From Sistotremastrum niveocremeum HHB9708 (Eukaryota; Basidiomycota; Agaricomycetes; Sistotremastrales; Sistotremastraceae): a stretch of 64,000 bases of DNA. The position numbers were made by a program, and so were the translations under genes. This document shows positions 34,640 to 46,266 of the stretch, one piece after another. Under the pieces are notes generated by a model, which saw nothing but the letters and a program-made list of their open reading frames with translations, was not told the DNA's origin and ran no database searches. Position 1 is the first letter of the stretch. The number at the start of each line of letters is the position of its first letter. The DNA lies in contig KV419414.1 of NCBI GenBank assembly GCA_001630475.1, forward strand, positions 435,664 to 499,663, written 5' to 3'.

Positions 34640-36018
34640 ATGTCAGCAGCCGGCTCAATCTCTAGCACCCGCGCGTCGTCGCAGACTCCAGTTGACTCAA
34701 ACGCTTCCGCCGCTCCGTCTCACCCTCATCTCGTCGTTACTGGCGGTACCAGTCACCAGCAAGGCTCTATACCGACACATCATCACCAGCACCAACAACA
34801 GCACCCACATCCAATGTCCAACAACATCACCAGCTCGCCGAACGGCGGCTCAAACCCCACAACCCTGTCGGCTCCATCCACAAAACCGTCAGATCCGAAC
34901 GTACCTCCCGCAGCACCGAACACAGCTGGCGGATCGTCTGACAATCCAAAGGAGAAGCAAAAGGATAAAAGAGAACGTCTCAGGCGAGGGTAATGTCCTC
35001 TAATTCGCTCCGGAATGCTGGCTCATATCAGTCCCGTGCTTGTCTTACATTTCATTTCCGTCAATTTTCGTCCTGCAGTCGGGCCTGTATTGCATGTCAT
35101 GCCGGCAAGACAAAGTGCAGTGATTCGCTGCCATGCGAGTACTGCATCAAGAAAGGCATCGCAGATTCTTGTGCCTATCCCGAACCAGATAGCAACAAAC
35201 CGTCATCCGAACCGGCTCACCGACGCCGCGGTAGGTCTACGGGTTCCAGCGAGCAACAGTGGCACTCATACAATCCAGGGCCCATTCCAGCCCAACCAGC
35301 GAATGTATCTCAGACGCCGGTACCGCCACTATCCACGTCCACTCCTCCATCCACAACGAGTACCATCGTGTCTCAGCAGCCCTATTATGCCAACAATAGC
35401 GCCCCTCAATCATATTACTATGAATATCCTCAATCATTCCCTCCGCCTGCGCAGAACACCAATATAACATCTGCGCAAAGGCATCATCAGCAACAGCAGC
35501 AAATTCAACAACAGACGCTGCAACAACCACATCAAACGCCCAATCCCAATGGGCACTTTACTGGTGCCGTGCCTCCACAGGGCGCCCAACCACCACCGCC
35601 GCCTCATCTCACGGCCCCCTCACCGCCATCGTCTCGCGAGCCCCCCGAGCCATCTTCAAATCGGCCGTCTAAGCGTGCTCGTCACGGCCACAGACAATCT
35701 CAACCTCCCACACAACCTCATGATCCTTCTTACCCCTCACCTCATTCTGGGATCCCCATGCATGCATCCGCGTCGGCAATGGAGGAGGATCACCAGCTCA
35801 AACAGCGCTTCTACCGCCGCGGCAAGTTCTTTGTCGGCGATAGTGCTCCTGTCACAGTAGACCCAGCCCTACCATTGCGTCTGGTCTTGTCTGACTCCGA
35901 CAGCGTCGATTTCTTCATCGATGGACACTCTCGTCCTTTCGGCGTTCCCGGAGAACATCATGCCCAGATGGTTGGCCATGGTCCTTTACCTCCGCCACCT
36001 CCACCCCCGACTTCCTAA
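34640..36018 (+). CDS. Zn2Cys6 binuclear-cluster transcription factor
   Basis: Exons 34640-34989 and 35079-36018 (89-nt intron) give 429 aa. The intron falls just before the zinc cluster, which reads RACIACHAGKTKC then CEYCIKKGIADSC: Cys spacing C-x2-C-x6-C-x5-C-x2-C-x8-C, the Gal4-type DNA-binding fold. It is followed by a basic linker (HRRRGRST). The N-terminal 115 residues are Ser/His/Gln-rich and end in a charged run (EKQKDKRERLRRG) next to the cluster. The remaining ~260 residues are Pro/Gln/Ser-rich with a basic KRARHGHRQ. A short ordered part near the end (RRGKFFVGDSAPVTVDPALP) precedes a polyproline terminus. There is no fungal middle-homology domain. Probably a nuclear regulator; targets unknown. 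Confidence 0.82.
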
Positions 36019-36694
36019 ATGCTTTGAATGCTTTACGTTCTGACCGACGATCTCATGACCCAAAGTAAACGACTGTGGTCGTTTCCGTTATGGTTTCTCT
36101 TTTCTTTTTGGTTGCTGTCTTTCTTCCCTTCTCATTCCTCTTGCTGTGACCAAATTGTCTGTTTGTCTTCCCATGCCTCCCACACGTAATGTGTTGACAC
36201 GATCTCTTTGCTGTTTCTTTTTGTATGATCACCTTTTCTTTGTCTTGAATTGTGTGCCTTCTGTAATGCCTTCTCCACGTCACCGCATCCCCAGCTTCGA
36301 TTCATGCCTTCTCCTTGATCTCATGATCGTTCACCTGCTCCAAAACTGAAACAGGTTGTGTCTCACACCGTTCATAGAATTACGTATCGAGATGTTCCAT
36401 ATGTGAAACATCGACTCGATCATGATTGGACAATCGTATTGCCAGTAATGATGGTAGTTGCATGTACATGTAGCTGACCTCCGTTGTCTATGCTTTCCTT
36501 TATTATCTTCTCCGCTTTTGCTGCTGCTCGTCTTACCTATCTGTCTGTTGTTGTTCTTGGTTTATCCCATATAGCTTTCCGTCTCAAGTCCAGGAGACGG
36601 AGATTGGTTGTTTTCTGCTTTGGCCTACGTATCGTATCGGCGTCATTCTATTAGATAGAGACCAAAGAAGTTCCCCCATCTAGGGAGATGTCGA
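36019..36694. other. 3' region of the Zn2Cys6 gene
   Basis: Pyrimidine-rich, with many TTTCTTTTT and CTTTC runs, as in a long 3' UTR. The minus-strand frame at 36283-36053 is its low-complexity shadow. Confidence 0.5.
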
Positions 36695-37622
36695 TCATTG
36701 TTTCGGCCGGCTGCGAAAAACAAGATTTAGATTGGCTCGGGTTAATTTGACATCAGGCGCCAGGATCTTGGCCCATCGAGAAGCCATCGAGAAGAGGTCG
36801 TCCCCGGACGGACGAGACATGTAAAAGGATAAAATGGCCCGGCTCGGGATTCCGTCGAAAGCCCCTATGTCTGTTGCGGTGGATTTTGGACCGTCATGGG
36901 TTTGACGGGAGACGGGAAAGGGATACAAGCCGTTCCGGCGGCCGAGGGTGAGGAGATATCCGAGGAAGTTTGTAGGTTCCCCATGTTTCAGATTCATACA
37001 GTAACTCACAAGTCGACAATTGAGTTTCAGAGAAGATAGACGAGATAAACCTCGTCTCGGCGTCGTGCGAGTGGTGGTCCGGACTTCGGCTTACTATCTT
37101 GGTGGCTTAAGCCATACTTGTCAGAATTGCCTGGAAGTTTCATTTGAGGTTGGCAGACCGGAACGGAGGTGCCTGCTGATTAGTTTCCGCGGGTGAAGAT
37201 ATTGGGCGACAAACTTGAAGCGTCTATTTGGCCAGAAATATTTGACCGTAGAAGAGCTCAAAAATTTGTGGTGGACAGTATTCGCCGATCTCATAAGCAA
37301 CGTCCTTGCAGTACCAGATATAACATCAGCCCATCTGGTTCGCAACTCCCGAAGATCAGGTTTGGGAAAAGGTGTCGAGATCGTCAGGAGAGTTGATCAA
37401 GTTCGAGACTTCTAAGCCACTGATTCGAGTGGCTCCTAAGGGCCTGTGACTTTCGAACCGAGGTAGCTCATTATATAGCTCTTCAAACGTGAATCTAAAT
37501 GTTGGCGATCCAGATTTGGAGGTGAGCTCGAGCACGGAGCCAGTGGCTGTGATGAATTTTTCGCATGCCAGATAATCCTGAGATCCTTTTCGTGTCAGTG
37601 ATCGAGAGAAACAGACACTCAC
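36695..37622 (-). CDS. Doubtful cluster of minus-strand ORFs, unknown
   Basis: Three consecutive frames: 37622-37356 (LTRKGSQDYLACEKF...), 37345-37121 and 37009-36695 (...NLKHGEPTNFLGYLLTLGR...). They could be exons of one gene, and the first reads like protein (TFEELYNELPRFES). I could not find splice pairs that join them in frame, so decay is as likely. No domain recognised. Confidence 0.22.
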
Positions 37623-38079
37623 AGTAGCACTTTTTATTATGGATTTTTTCCAGAGCCATTCACAGCCTTTTGATCAGTGCATCAGTCTGGGTCGTTGAGT
37701 TCAAGAGCTTGTTCAAATCGCGATCGTGATTAGACGCCTACCACAATACGCACAAACATCGTTTCGACTTCGCGTCCACGGTTCGCTTTTGCGCTCACTA
37801 GGTCTTTACCTGTCCCAACTTGCAATCCAGTCTCCTGTTAGCTATTGTATTCTCGAGAACTGTGGTATTTTCTGCAACCAAAGTTTATCTGGAGGGACAT
37901 TAGGAGCTATTTGGGTCTTGGGAAGAAGAGGCCGAGGGAGACCATTTGTAACGGTAAGCAGCATCCATGGTCTCCGACCGTGTCTGAAGAGCTGTATACA
38001 GTCTCTTTTAAATCAAAAATACCGATTATTCTTTCGCTGAAGTGGTCAAGTCACTCTGCGAAGTCTCAGTCGGAGACTC
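37623..38079. other. Upstream region of the F-box gene; possible 5' exon
   Basis: A plus-strand frame from 37845 reads YSRELWYFLQPKFIWRDI and reaches a good donor (AACG|GTAAGC, ~37951). Acceptors CAG at ~38069 and AAG at ~38041 follow. This might be a 5' exon of the F-box gene, but the frame does not join cleanly to its ATG. Confidence 0.25.
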
Positions 38080-39603
38080 ATGGAAACCTTACCTTCTGAG
38101 ATATTCCACATGATTATCTTCGACAATCTTTTGGAGCCTACCGGCGAAAATCACCCCATCTTCCCAACTTATCTGAAACGCGATTTCCTGAATCTCCGCT
38201 TGGTTGATCGGATGTGGAATGCGCTAATTGTCAATGACAGCCGATATTGGAGTCGAATTGACATAACGACTCCAGGCTCGCTGCAGTGGGCCCGAGTATT
38301 GTTGTCGAGGGCTGCTCAGGCCACACTTTCTCTATCACTCCGACCATCCCGAATAAAAGCGAAAGGGCTAGAGGACTACCTATATAAGTGGAATTGTCAC
38401 TTGGAGGCGGTCGATTTCATACTCCCGTTGCTACCTCGCTGTCATCAGCTCTCCATATCCCTCCCTCCAGAATACCTGAGTCACGCTCTGGACACCTTAG
38501 GCTCCGGAGTGTCAGCTCCAGTTCTGCACACTTTGATTGTCGCCAATACAAAGTATCAGGATCCGGCGGAAGCATACGAGGTTTCATGTTTACGGCCATT
38601 TCGGGCCGTCAGTCAACCTCTCTTTAATTCCCATCTTCCTTCTTTGCGCGACGTGACACTGCGCGACATTGGTCACGTGTGGTCCGACGCGCTACCTTTT
38701 CCGATCCCTTTGCACAGGGCGAAGAATCTGTGGCTTTCCTTTAGTCCGGACCGCTGGGGTTCTCCCACCAGTCTTTCCGTTGCTCAACTCTCCAGTATAA
38801 TACAGCATTCGTTGTCACTCCTCAGCCTAGCTATCTACGGCGTTCAGGAACTCGATGTCACCAGGTTATGCCAGTCAGCACACCTTCAGACAGTGATCAT
38901 TTCGGGTCCTACCCGCTTGAACTTCCTAAACTTTGACCTTCCGCAGCATACCATCACGACACTCAGTCTTGAAGGCGTCGCTGTGACTGGACTTCACCCC
39001 GGCGCGGTCGTGCGAGGTCTGGCATGCCTGCCTGCCCTGCAGAAATTGACCTTGAACATAGACGATTTGACTTTTGATGAGGAGCAGGTTTCAGCTCCTC
39101 CCGTAGGCTTGACTTTACCTAATCTCAAGGAGCTGAGAATTTCCAAACAACGCTCCTTCCATCTATTCGTCTTGGGCTCATTGTCATTTCCTCGACTAAC
39201 TCATCTTACCCTGGACAATTCAGACTTCTCCGATTGGACTCCTAATCCAAATTGGCCCTTGATCGAAAGCATGAACCCAATCACAAGCCTCTCGGCCTTG
39301 CACATAAATTACAATGGCTGCGACACCCCGCGCTTATCTTTATTGGTATCGAAGATGCCAAATCTCTATACCTTGGGCTGCGCTGTTGACGCGCTCAAGT
39401 TGGGAATTCAATGGCCTCTGCAAGAGGAGTCACCTTTCGGCCAGGGCATCATGTGCCGTCACCTCAAAGAAATTGTCCTACCTAGGAACGTCAAAAGATC
39501 CGATGGCCTCGAAGCACTTATACTGTGTCGGAAAGAATGGGCCAGTAAGGGAATCTGTGCAGAGCTTGTCTGCACTACTCCGAGTCACCCCAAACTGTCT
39601 TAG
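38080..39603 (+). CDS. F-box / leucine-rich-like protein
   Basis: A single exon of 507 aa. The N-terminus METLPSEIFHMIIFDNLL, followed by LNLRLVDRMWNALIVNDSRYW and SRIDI, matches the F-box helix pattern that docks on Skp1 in SCF ubiquitin ligases. The rest has irregular leucine-rich repeats (for example LSLLSLAIYGVQEL, LPALQKLTLNIDDLT, LTHLTLDNSDFSDW) ending near GLEALILCRKEW. Large families of such single proteins occur in agaricomycetes and their substrates are unknown. The ATG sits just before the F-box, so no N-terminal extension is needed. Confidence 0.75.
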   Translation: METLPSEIFHMIIFDNLLEPTGENHPIFPTYLKRDFLNLRLVDRMWNALIVNDSRYWSRIDITTPGSLQWARVLLSRAAQATLSLSLRPSRIKAKGLEDYLYKWNCHLEAVDFILPLLPRCHQLSISLPPEYLSHALDTLGSGVSAPVLHTLIVANTKYQDPAEAYEVSCLRPFRAVSQPLFNSHLPSLRDVTLRDIGHVWSDALPFPIPLHRAKNLWLSFSPDRWGSPTSLSVAQLSSIIQHSLSLLSLAIYGVQELDVTRLCQSAHLQTVIISGPTRLNFLNFDLPQHTITTLSLEGVAVTGLHPGAVVRGLACLPALQKLTLNIDDLTFDEEQVSAPPVGLTLPNLKELRISKQRSFHLFVLGSLSFPRLTHLTLDNSDFSDWTPNPNWPLIESMNPITSLSALHINYNGCDTPRLSLLVSKMPNLYTLGCAVDALKLGIQWPLQEESPFGQGIMCRHLKEIVLPRNVKRSDGLEALILCRKEWASKGICAELVCTTPSHPKLS

Positions 39604-41024
39604 AGTCCCGCAGCTTTCCTGAGGACGATGTACCTTTGATAAATTTCCATGTCTTGTAGCATCGTGCAGTGTGTCTCTCATCCGTATCTCAGAATCTCGA
39701 TCAAATGTGCCATCAGGGTAACTGCTGGAGTCGCAGTATATTACTTTCTAGTTCGTGTTGTACTATCACTAAAAGAGAGCGCGGCGCAGAGGGAGCAGTA
39801 GTAGTGAATTTGAATCAACGTTCGTGGGAACATTCCATTCCAGTGACAACCGTTCATGTATACATGTAAACACTGCATCTTTCGATGTTGCAAGCACTAC
39901 CAAATGGATGGTTGGATGATACTGAGTCACATTCGCCCATTGGCGCTCAGCTAATATTCCCTCGAACATTCTCATAATATGGTGCGTTGCCGGCCTCGTA
40001 CAGTTTATCTCCATATCAATGCCAGGCTTAATCCTCGACAGTACTCGTAGGTCACTAAGTGTCGTCTTCCGCCAGGGAAGAATATTTGGGGCACCATCCT
40101 TCGACGACAGGAAGAAGGGTGTGATGATTCTTCATTGGACCTTTTCACGAATGAATTCCCTTGTAATTTTGTAGGCTCAAACTTCTCGTTCTGATTTAAA
40201 CTTCTTCTCGTTCTGGTTGCGGCTCGCATTCTCTTATAATTGTACTGTGTAGCTCCCCTCTTGAGCTCATGATTGGGAAGATAACTGAAACACGAATGCG
40301 TTGGGAGATTCAAACAAATAACGCCGCCAGACTGCTTCCGATATCCGAACGTTCAACGTCCGAAACTGTCGCCAACAAGGTCGCCTCCAGATCGTATCAG
40401 TCCCTTTACAAGCCGATAGCTGGGCTGTAAATCATAGAAAAATACCGACGTGTATCTCTGTAACGCAGCTGATTACCCTGGTCTCTGAATCTTTCCGCGT
40501 CTGTTTCGCCTCAGTTCTTGACAGCGATACCATCCAGGTCCTGTCACTCAATGCTGGACATTCATCGCATCACCACATCTGCAGCCTTGCGGCACTGACT
40601 GAGATGGTCTCTCTGATCAGTCAAGTAGGATGAAGCAAATGTGACTGCGGTTTTGACAATGTGAAGAGTCGGCGTTGAAACCACCCTCGTTGATGGACCC
40701 TGTGAAGAAATCTCCGGTGCAAAAGGTCACAAATTAGTGATCCAGCCCGAGAAAGGACTGGTCCATCTATCTGGTCCATTCCCTTATTGTTTCCAGTTTT
40801 GAAGCCGATAAGCCGTTACCGGTGGGCGGGGCGCGATTCTGGATTAGATCCAATATAAATTGGCTCCCTCGAGGCACCTCCCGATCTCCTTTACATCCAT
40901 CAAGCCACCCTTCCGAATCCCATCAGCGATAGAGGATACGCCCCGCAGTCTCCCCTCGCTCTCTACCCTCATCTCACTCTCCAGTGGGATCAACCCCCTT
41001 GCATGAAACAGTCTGTCTAAAGGA
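39604..41024. other. No gene; long spacer with promoter at its right end
   Basis: About 1.4 kb without a supportable gene. The minus-strand frame 40313-40005 is Arg/Lys-rich but has no motif. The right end holds a GC-rich box (GGTGGGCGGGGCGCG, ~40820) and a TATA box for the zinc-module gene that starts at 41025. Confidence 0.5.
40854..40859 (+). promoter_or_regulatory. TATA box of zinc-module gene A
   Basis: TATAAA, about 170 nt before the ATG at 41025, with a GGGCGGGGCG box about 30 nt upstream and a CT-rich stretch downstream. Arrangement typical of a focused RNA polymerase II promoter. Confidence 0.5.
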
Positions 41025-42574
41025 ATGCCACGCCGTGGGCCTCCTTTGACGACTGCGGATGCTCAGAATCCGCCAGCCCATCTGAAGTACTTACAGAGAA
41101 CTCAGTCTAATCGTATGTCTGTCGTTCGGTCTCGCATCGCCACCTACTCAGCCTTTTCTCTTAGATGGTAGTCCTTTGCCTCCCCACAACGGCGGTAGTG
41201 GCATGGAAATCCCGCCGCTCATGATCCATGGTTCAGACAGAGAAGGAGGGTCCGGTGTTCATCAAGTGGGCGAAGAAATGTTCTGGGAAAGCTCTCCGAA
41301 TATCAATGTCAACCGTAAGTCACATAAGACTCGTCCACTCCATGCTACTCATCTGAACTTCTTTACTTCTTGAAGGCGCCGCACCATTCGAACGCGTCAG
41401 AGTGCCACCTCCACCACCTGCTCCCATAACACCGAGGATTCGTGCTCCTCCCAAATGGCCAGGAGAGACGGTCGGACAATGCCACGCCGTGACGGGGGGA
41501 GGCGGAGGTCCTCGATGCTCGAAACCAGCTTCAGGCGGGCTATATTGTGGACAACATTCTAGCATGCAAAGTCAGTATATAGGCTACCTCTTCCTTGTCT
41601 AGCACCTCTCATGATGTGTGACAGATGTCGTTTCCATTGCCACCGATCCCGAACGCGCCTCGCCAGCGGAGAATGCCCAATGTTATGGCCAAACTACTGC
41701 TTCAACCCGAACCAACCGAGTGAGATGCAAGATCAGGCCACCGGGTGGTAGAGGCATTGTCTACTGTCATTATCACGGGGATCAACGCGAAGATGATATG
41801 AGAAGATATCCGGATGATTTCGCGTCTGATGATGACGGACCTGCACCAGAGCCGGCGCAAGGTTCGGTACATGTCACCGCCCATGCTAGATATGACGGTG
41901 GACGAGCTCGATCGGAAATGCGTCCCAGACCGATTACGCCGTTGGATCGTCGCCCACCTTCTCCCGTCCCATCTTCCGCAGGATCGCTGCGTTCCGAAGA
42001 ACTCGAGGACTTTATCTCAGATTCTATCTCAGAGCCGGCCGAAGAAGACCAAGCCGATCTACTTCCTAACGACGAAGAGCTTGAGCGCTACAGCTCCTAT
42101 TCGTCTTTGCTCGTTGGCCTGTCTCTTCCTAGACGTTCGCTCCTGGAACTCGATTCCACTGCAAGCGACGTGGGCACAGAACGTGATGACTTCGTCACTG
42201 AAGCAGTTGACTTGAGTCTTTCCCGAGAGAGCGCTAGGGAGTCCTCTGCACCTCCAAGTCTTCCCATTGTGTCCGCTCAGATTACGGCCCAATCTCAGGA
42301 TGTCGAGGTCGCGAAGGATGCAATGTTCCCCGGTGCCTTCAGCGACATCATCACCCCTCAATGTTCGAAGTCGGGCCTTCGCGAACTCAACTTTATCTCT
42401 TGGCACAAGATCTTCGTCTTCATTCTGATGATGATCTTGGCCCTTTTCTTCACCGCTGATCCCACAACGCCCAATGGCATCTTGACAATCGATGCTGCCG
42501 AACAAAGTGATCGTATGATCATGGAACTCATTCAGAAAGGAGTGCAACTTGTGATGAATCACGTCAGAACTTAG
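41025..42574 (+). CDS. Zinc-module protein A, C-terminal membrane anchor
   Basis: Exons 41025-41112, 41165-41314, 41376-41570 and 41625-42574 give 460 aa. It carries two modules: QCHAVTGGGGGPRCSKP ... YCGQH, and QCYGQTTASTRTNRVRC ... VYCHYH. Both fit C-x(n)-[RK]-C-x(n)-[YF]-C-x2-H, so each could bind one zinc with three Cys and one His. An intron separates the two modules, as in genes B-D. Next comes a ~230-residue acidic, Ser/Pro-rich stretch and, near the end, a single hydrophobic span (KIFVFILMMILALFFTADP). No known function. The pattern resembles short Cys/His modules of bacterial proteins and of some GIY-YIG nuclease proteins, but no nuclease domain is present. Confidence 0.75.
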
Positions 42575-43674
42575 GAGCCGAAGATGGATGCACTCATCGA
42601 CTACTTTTTTTCTTGGACTTCTCGAAGACATGGTCGTATGCTGAAGGCATGACGAATGTCACTTCTCCAGTTTGCTTGACTCGAAGAGCCAAAGGGCTTC
42701 AGTATAGTTACACATGTATACGTAAAATATCTAGTTGCACTCTCCTTTCATAATAATAACTGCCATTCCTTATCTATCGTGTCGGAGCATCGAATCCATG
42801 AATACCTGAATACATGCTGCTGATGCTGTGCCCGTGCAACGCATCTGAGCAGCATCTCCGAAGTTCCGACCCAATCTGCTTCCGCTCCGTTGCTCCAACT
42901 GCCCCTCGACGCTCGTGCCGGACTACAAGGCACTTTCTGACGCGGCATCCTAAACCATAGGTTGACCCACCACATATGGAGCTCGTGCATGCATATCGGA
43001 CTGAGTCTCCTCTTCTTCAACGCCTTGGATTCGTTATTGTGCCCTGGCAGCGCGATCATCGGCTTCACCTCAGCACGACTGACATTGCAGGACGTTGTTA
43101 CGTGATAACGGAACCCCTTTAGAGAATACAAAGCCTTCAAGGCGCGGCGACCGGCCTGAGCTGGCGGCGGACGAAGCAAGAAGTTTACGACGGCGCACCC
43201 TCGTTAGTGAAAGGGGCCCGAGAAGACCGCTGCAAGTGGAATTTCCAATACCTGTCTCGACAATAAAGGGGACTCAACCTGCTTGTGACTCGAATGGGCT
43301 CATATATCCATCTAGAGCGCCATCGGTCCCGTCGACACGTCCGCTGCGTGTGCGATGTTTCGACGTCAGGAGCTGACCGGAGGCTGATCCCACCACTCTT
43401 GCTCCTTTTCACCTCAAGCTACACGCAAGAGCAGACCTTCGAAGCTGTATCGCTCCAGTCCCAGTCAGTGGCGTTCGTCGTTTCGTCCCGGGATCTCCCC
43501 ATCACGGCGGTACATCCGACTGCACCTGTTCGTGTCGTTTTGCAACGTCCGGAAGTCTTCTCGGCGCAATAACTCGGTTCAGTCCAAGGACGTTTCAGGA
43601 GCATCGGTCTCGTCGCCCGGAAATTTGAGTAGTGAGGACGCCGATCTATCCAGCCAACCCAGTACAAACCCGCG
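42575..43674. other. Spacer between zinc-module genes A and B
   Basis: Contains a 143-codon minus-strand frame (43179-42748) with Arg/Ser/Cys-rich composition and no splice support or motif; I do not call it a gene. Confidence 0.4.
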
Positions 43675-45214
43675 ATGAACGCGGCCGAAGGTCAATATAA
43701 TTTTTAAGACTGTGTCGATGATTATTCAAATCTTGTTTTTTCTCAGCTGCTTCAACTAACTCTGCTGAGTATGCCCAGCGTAAGAAGACAGAATGGCCAG
43801 AGGGTGAAAACCTTCGGTGTTATGCGATCAACGTTAGTAACGGTCTGCGTTGTGCTCGCGCATCTGGAGGTGGGGAATTTTGTTGGCAACACTATGGAAT
43901 GGGCGATCGTAAGTTTCAGTATATTTCCCTATGTTGGCCTTCTCTGACTCCTTTCCAGGCGCAGTCTCCTGCAAAGGCATGGCAGAATATGAGAACCTTG
44001 GCGGCAGTTCACAGTGCTATGGCGAAACTCTCGGGGGCTCAAGATGTTCCCGTCGGTTCGCTGTATACCAGAAGATTGTTTACTGCGACCAGCATGAAAA
44101 GCAGTACGACGACGACAGGATAAAGTTTCCCGATGACTTCCCTATGACTGTTCCCGTTTCGTCGGCCGTCAAGAAAGATTCGCCCGCCAATGTCGCGACA
44201 CAGGCTAGTCCCAGTACGATAGACGAGCCGCATCAAGCCTCCGTAGCGCCGTCCACTTCAACATCCATCGATCCCGCGGGGCCTGTGACTCCACCGACCA
44301 CTCCTAGTCGAGTAACACACGCTCCTGCGAGCAGCACGAAGAAAGGAGATGGTGAGATCACAACGGGTGGCGACCGCCTTTCATCCGTTAAGTCTACCGG
44401 AATTGCGACCCCTCCTCAAACACCTGCATCAAGGCGCAACCCGCCTTCGGAGCAAGTTCACCCGAAGAAACCTATCGTAGAACCGCCCAAATCAATCCAG
44501 ACCAGTGTTCAGGCTTCCAAGCCAGCGTCCCCGGTACTCCCTTCCCCTCCGCCCACTCCTCCCCGTACGCCGGTGATCGCGGATAGGTCCACTGTGTCAA
44601 ACGCGACCCCTGTGAAGAAAGAGGAGCTCATACACTCGTTGGCACCTGGAAGTCCTTTGTTCTTACCATCCAGCCCTTATGCTTCGTTATTCGGCATTGC
44701 TCCGAAGGCAGAGAAGGATGCAAAACGCGCATCACTTTTTGGTCCACGTCGAATGGAGACATCCAAGGACGTGAACATCGGACGCCAGTCGTTGCCACAG
44801 GGCAATACCGAACTCACGTCCAGCTTTACGTCGGGAAAGAATAGAAATATTCCCTTTGTTGCGACCAGAATTGGTCCCTCGGCTCCCACATTTTCGAAAC
44901 CGAGACCTTCAAATCCAAATGCAAAGCCAGTTTCTGGATGCTTGGATACTGTAGTATCTCCCGTTAAGACATTTGGCGACCATCTTCCGCTTCGTGTCCA
45001 CTGCAGAGAGCCAGACCCCTCAACACTCAGTGCAAGGGCTGAGGCAACTGAACACGGAGGACTGGCGAGGATGACGGCTGAAGATCTCGTGCTTGAAAGT
45101 ATGAATGCATGGGCCTTTCTTGCGAGCAAACTGTCTCGTATTCGTGAGTCGACGGGCAAGGCTGGATGGAGCCTGCTGGGACATTTGACGAAATCAAGCT
45201 CACCAAGATTTTAA
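43675..45214 (+). CDS. Zinc-module protein B, Pro-rich tail
   Basis: Exons 43675-43690 (16 nt), 43747-43908 and 43959-45214 give 477 aa, all in phase. Module 1 is RCYAINVSNGLRCARA ... EFCWQH, module 2 QCYGETLGGSRCSRRF ... VYCDQH, joined by a conserved linker (RAVSCKG). A KFPDDFP block after module 2 is shared with gene C. The long tail is rich in Thr-Pro pairs (ATPPQTPASR, PPPTPPRTP), candidate proline-directed kinase sites. It also holds two LFG motifs (SLFGIAP, SLFGPRR). Near the C-terminus RMTAEDLVLESMNAWA matches gene C almost exactly. Lacks the membrane anchor of A and D. Confidence 0.75.
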
Positions 45215-46266
45215 AACGTATGGCATCTTATCATCTCCGAGCTTTTGAATCCACGCCTGACTCTTGTCTTGTCTTTTCCTCCACCTGGTTCTTTCTTCTA
45301 CCTCGTTGACCAATCTCAAAGTTGGACTTGGGATCCCGGTGACTACTGGTAGACAAGTAGTAAGACGATGCCTCCTTTTCGCAATCACTCTTGAGTATGG
45401 TCCAGAATAATGATTCGATAATTTACTATTCTTTCTGAAAATAAAACCCCTCGTTGAAGCTATTACCAATGATTCTGCATTCCTTCTGCGATGATACTGC
45501 GGATTGGTCAGGCTACCCGATTTTTTTGGAATGATTCGAGTCCGGCCTCCTTTGGTCTGAGCTCCGAATTCCGAATTTGCTTCCACTCAGTGTCCTCTGC
45601 AACACTCAGAGAAACCCTAGGGCCGACTCTGCCATGCCGTCTCCCAGAATCTCTATTGGAAATGAGCAGCCTTGTATCTCTGCTCCGTCCGTCTGCGAGC
45701 TGCGGGCTGATATCCCTCCCTCTTGGACACTCCAAATCGTCAGTTAAAGTCTGCACTGGTGATGCAGCGAGACCTCCACTACCTGGAAAGTTGCACCGTG
45801 CTTAATGCACGTCGGTCCTCAACAACTGAGATTCGTTGGAGCGTATGAATTGTGGGAGATCGTCACTATAGACTCAGCCATTGATCGACGCCGCAAAGTC
45901 TCCGGCAAAGGTGCCACCCTCGCTAGGAAAAGAGGCTCGGCAAAAATGCCACAGATGCAAGACCCGATGCTTATCTGCAATACAAAGAGGAACAACTTCA
46001 TCGTGACTCGAAAACCCTCATATTTGTCTCTTTGGTTGCTGGTCCCGTTGGCACGTCAATAGTGAGTGAGCCACTTCCTTATCTCTGCATTCGGCGACTT
46101 ATAATCTGGGTCGTAGAGTCTCGCGTGATTGTTCACTCTCTTCCTGACTTCATCCTACAAGCTCGGACCTCTCAAGAACGTGCCGCCCATATCCCACTCA
46201 GACGCGTTCGTCTTCGTACTAGGAATATACCCCCCTCTTTTTCGGTACATCCCAACACACTCGATC
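45215..46266. other. Spacer between zinc-module genes B and C
   Basis: Overlapping frames on both strands (45491-45805 plus, 45756-45508 minus) cancel out; neither has a motif or splice partner. Confidence 0.4.
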
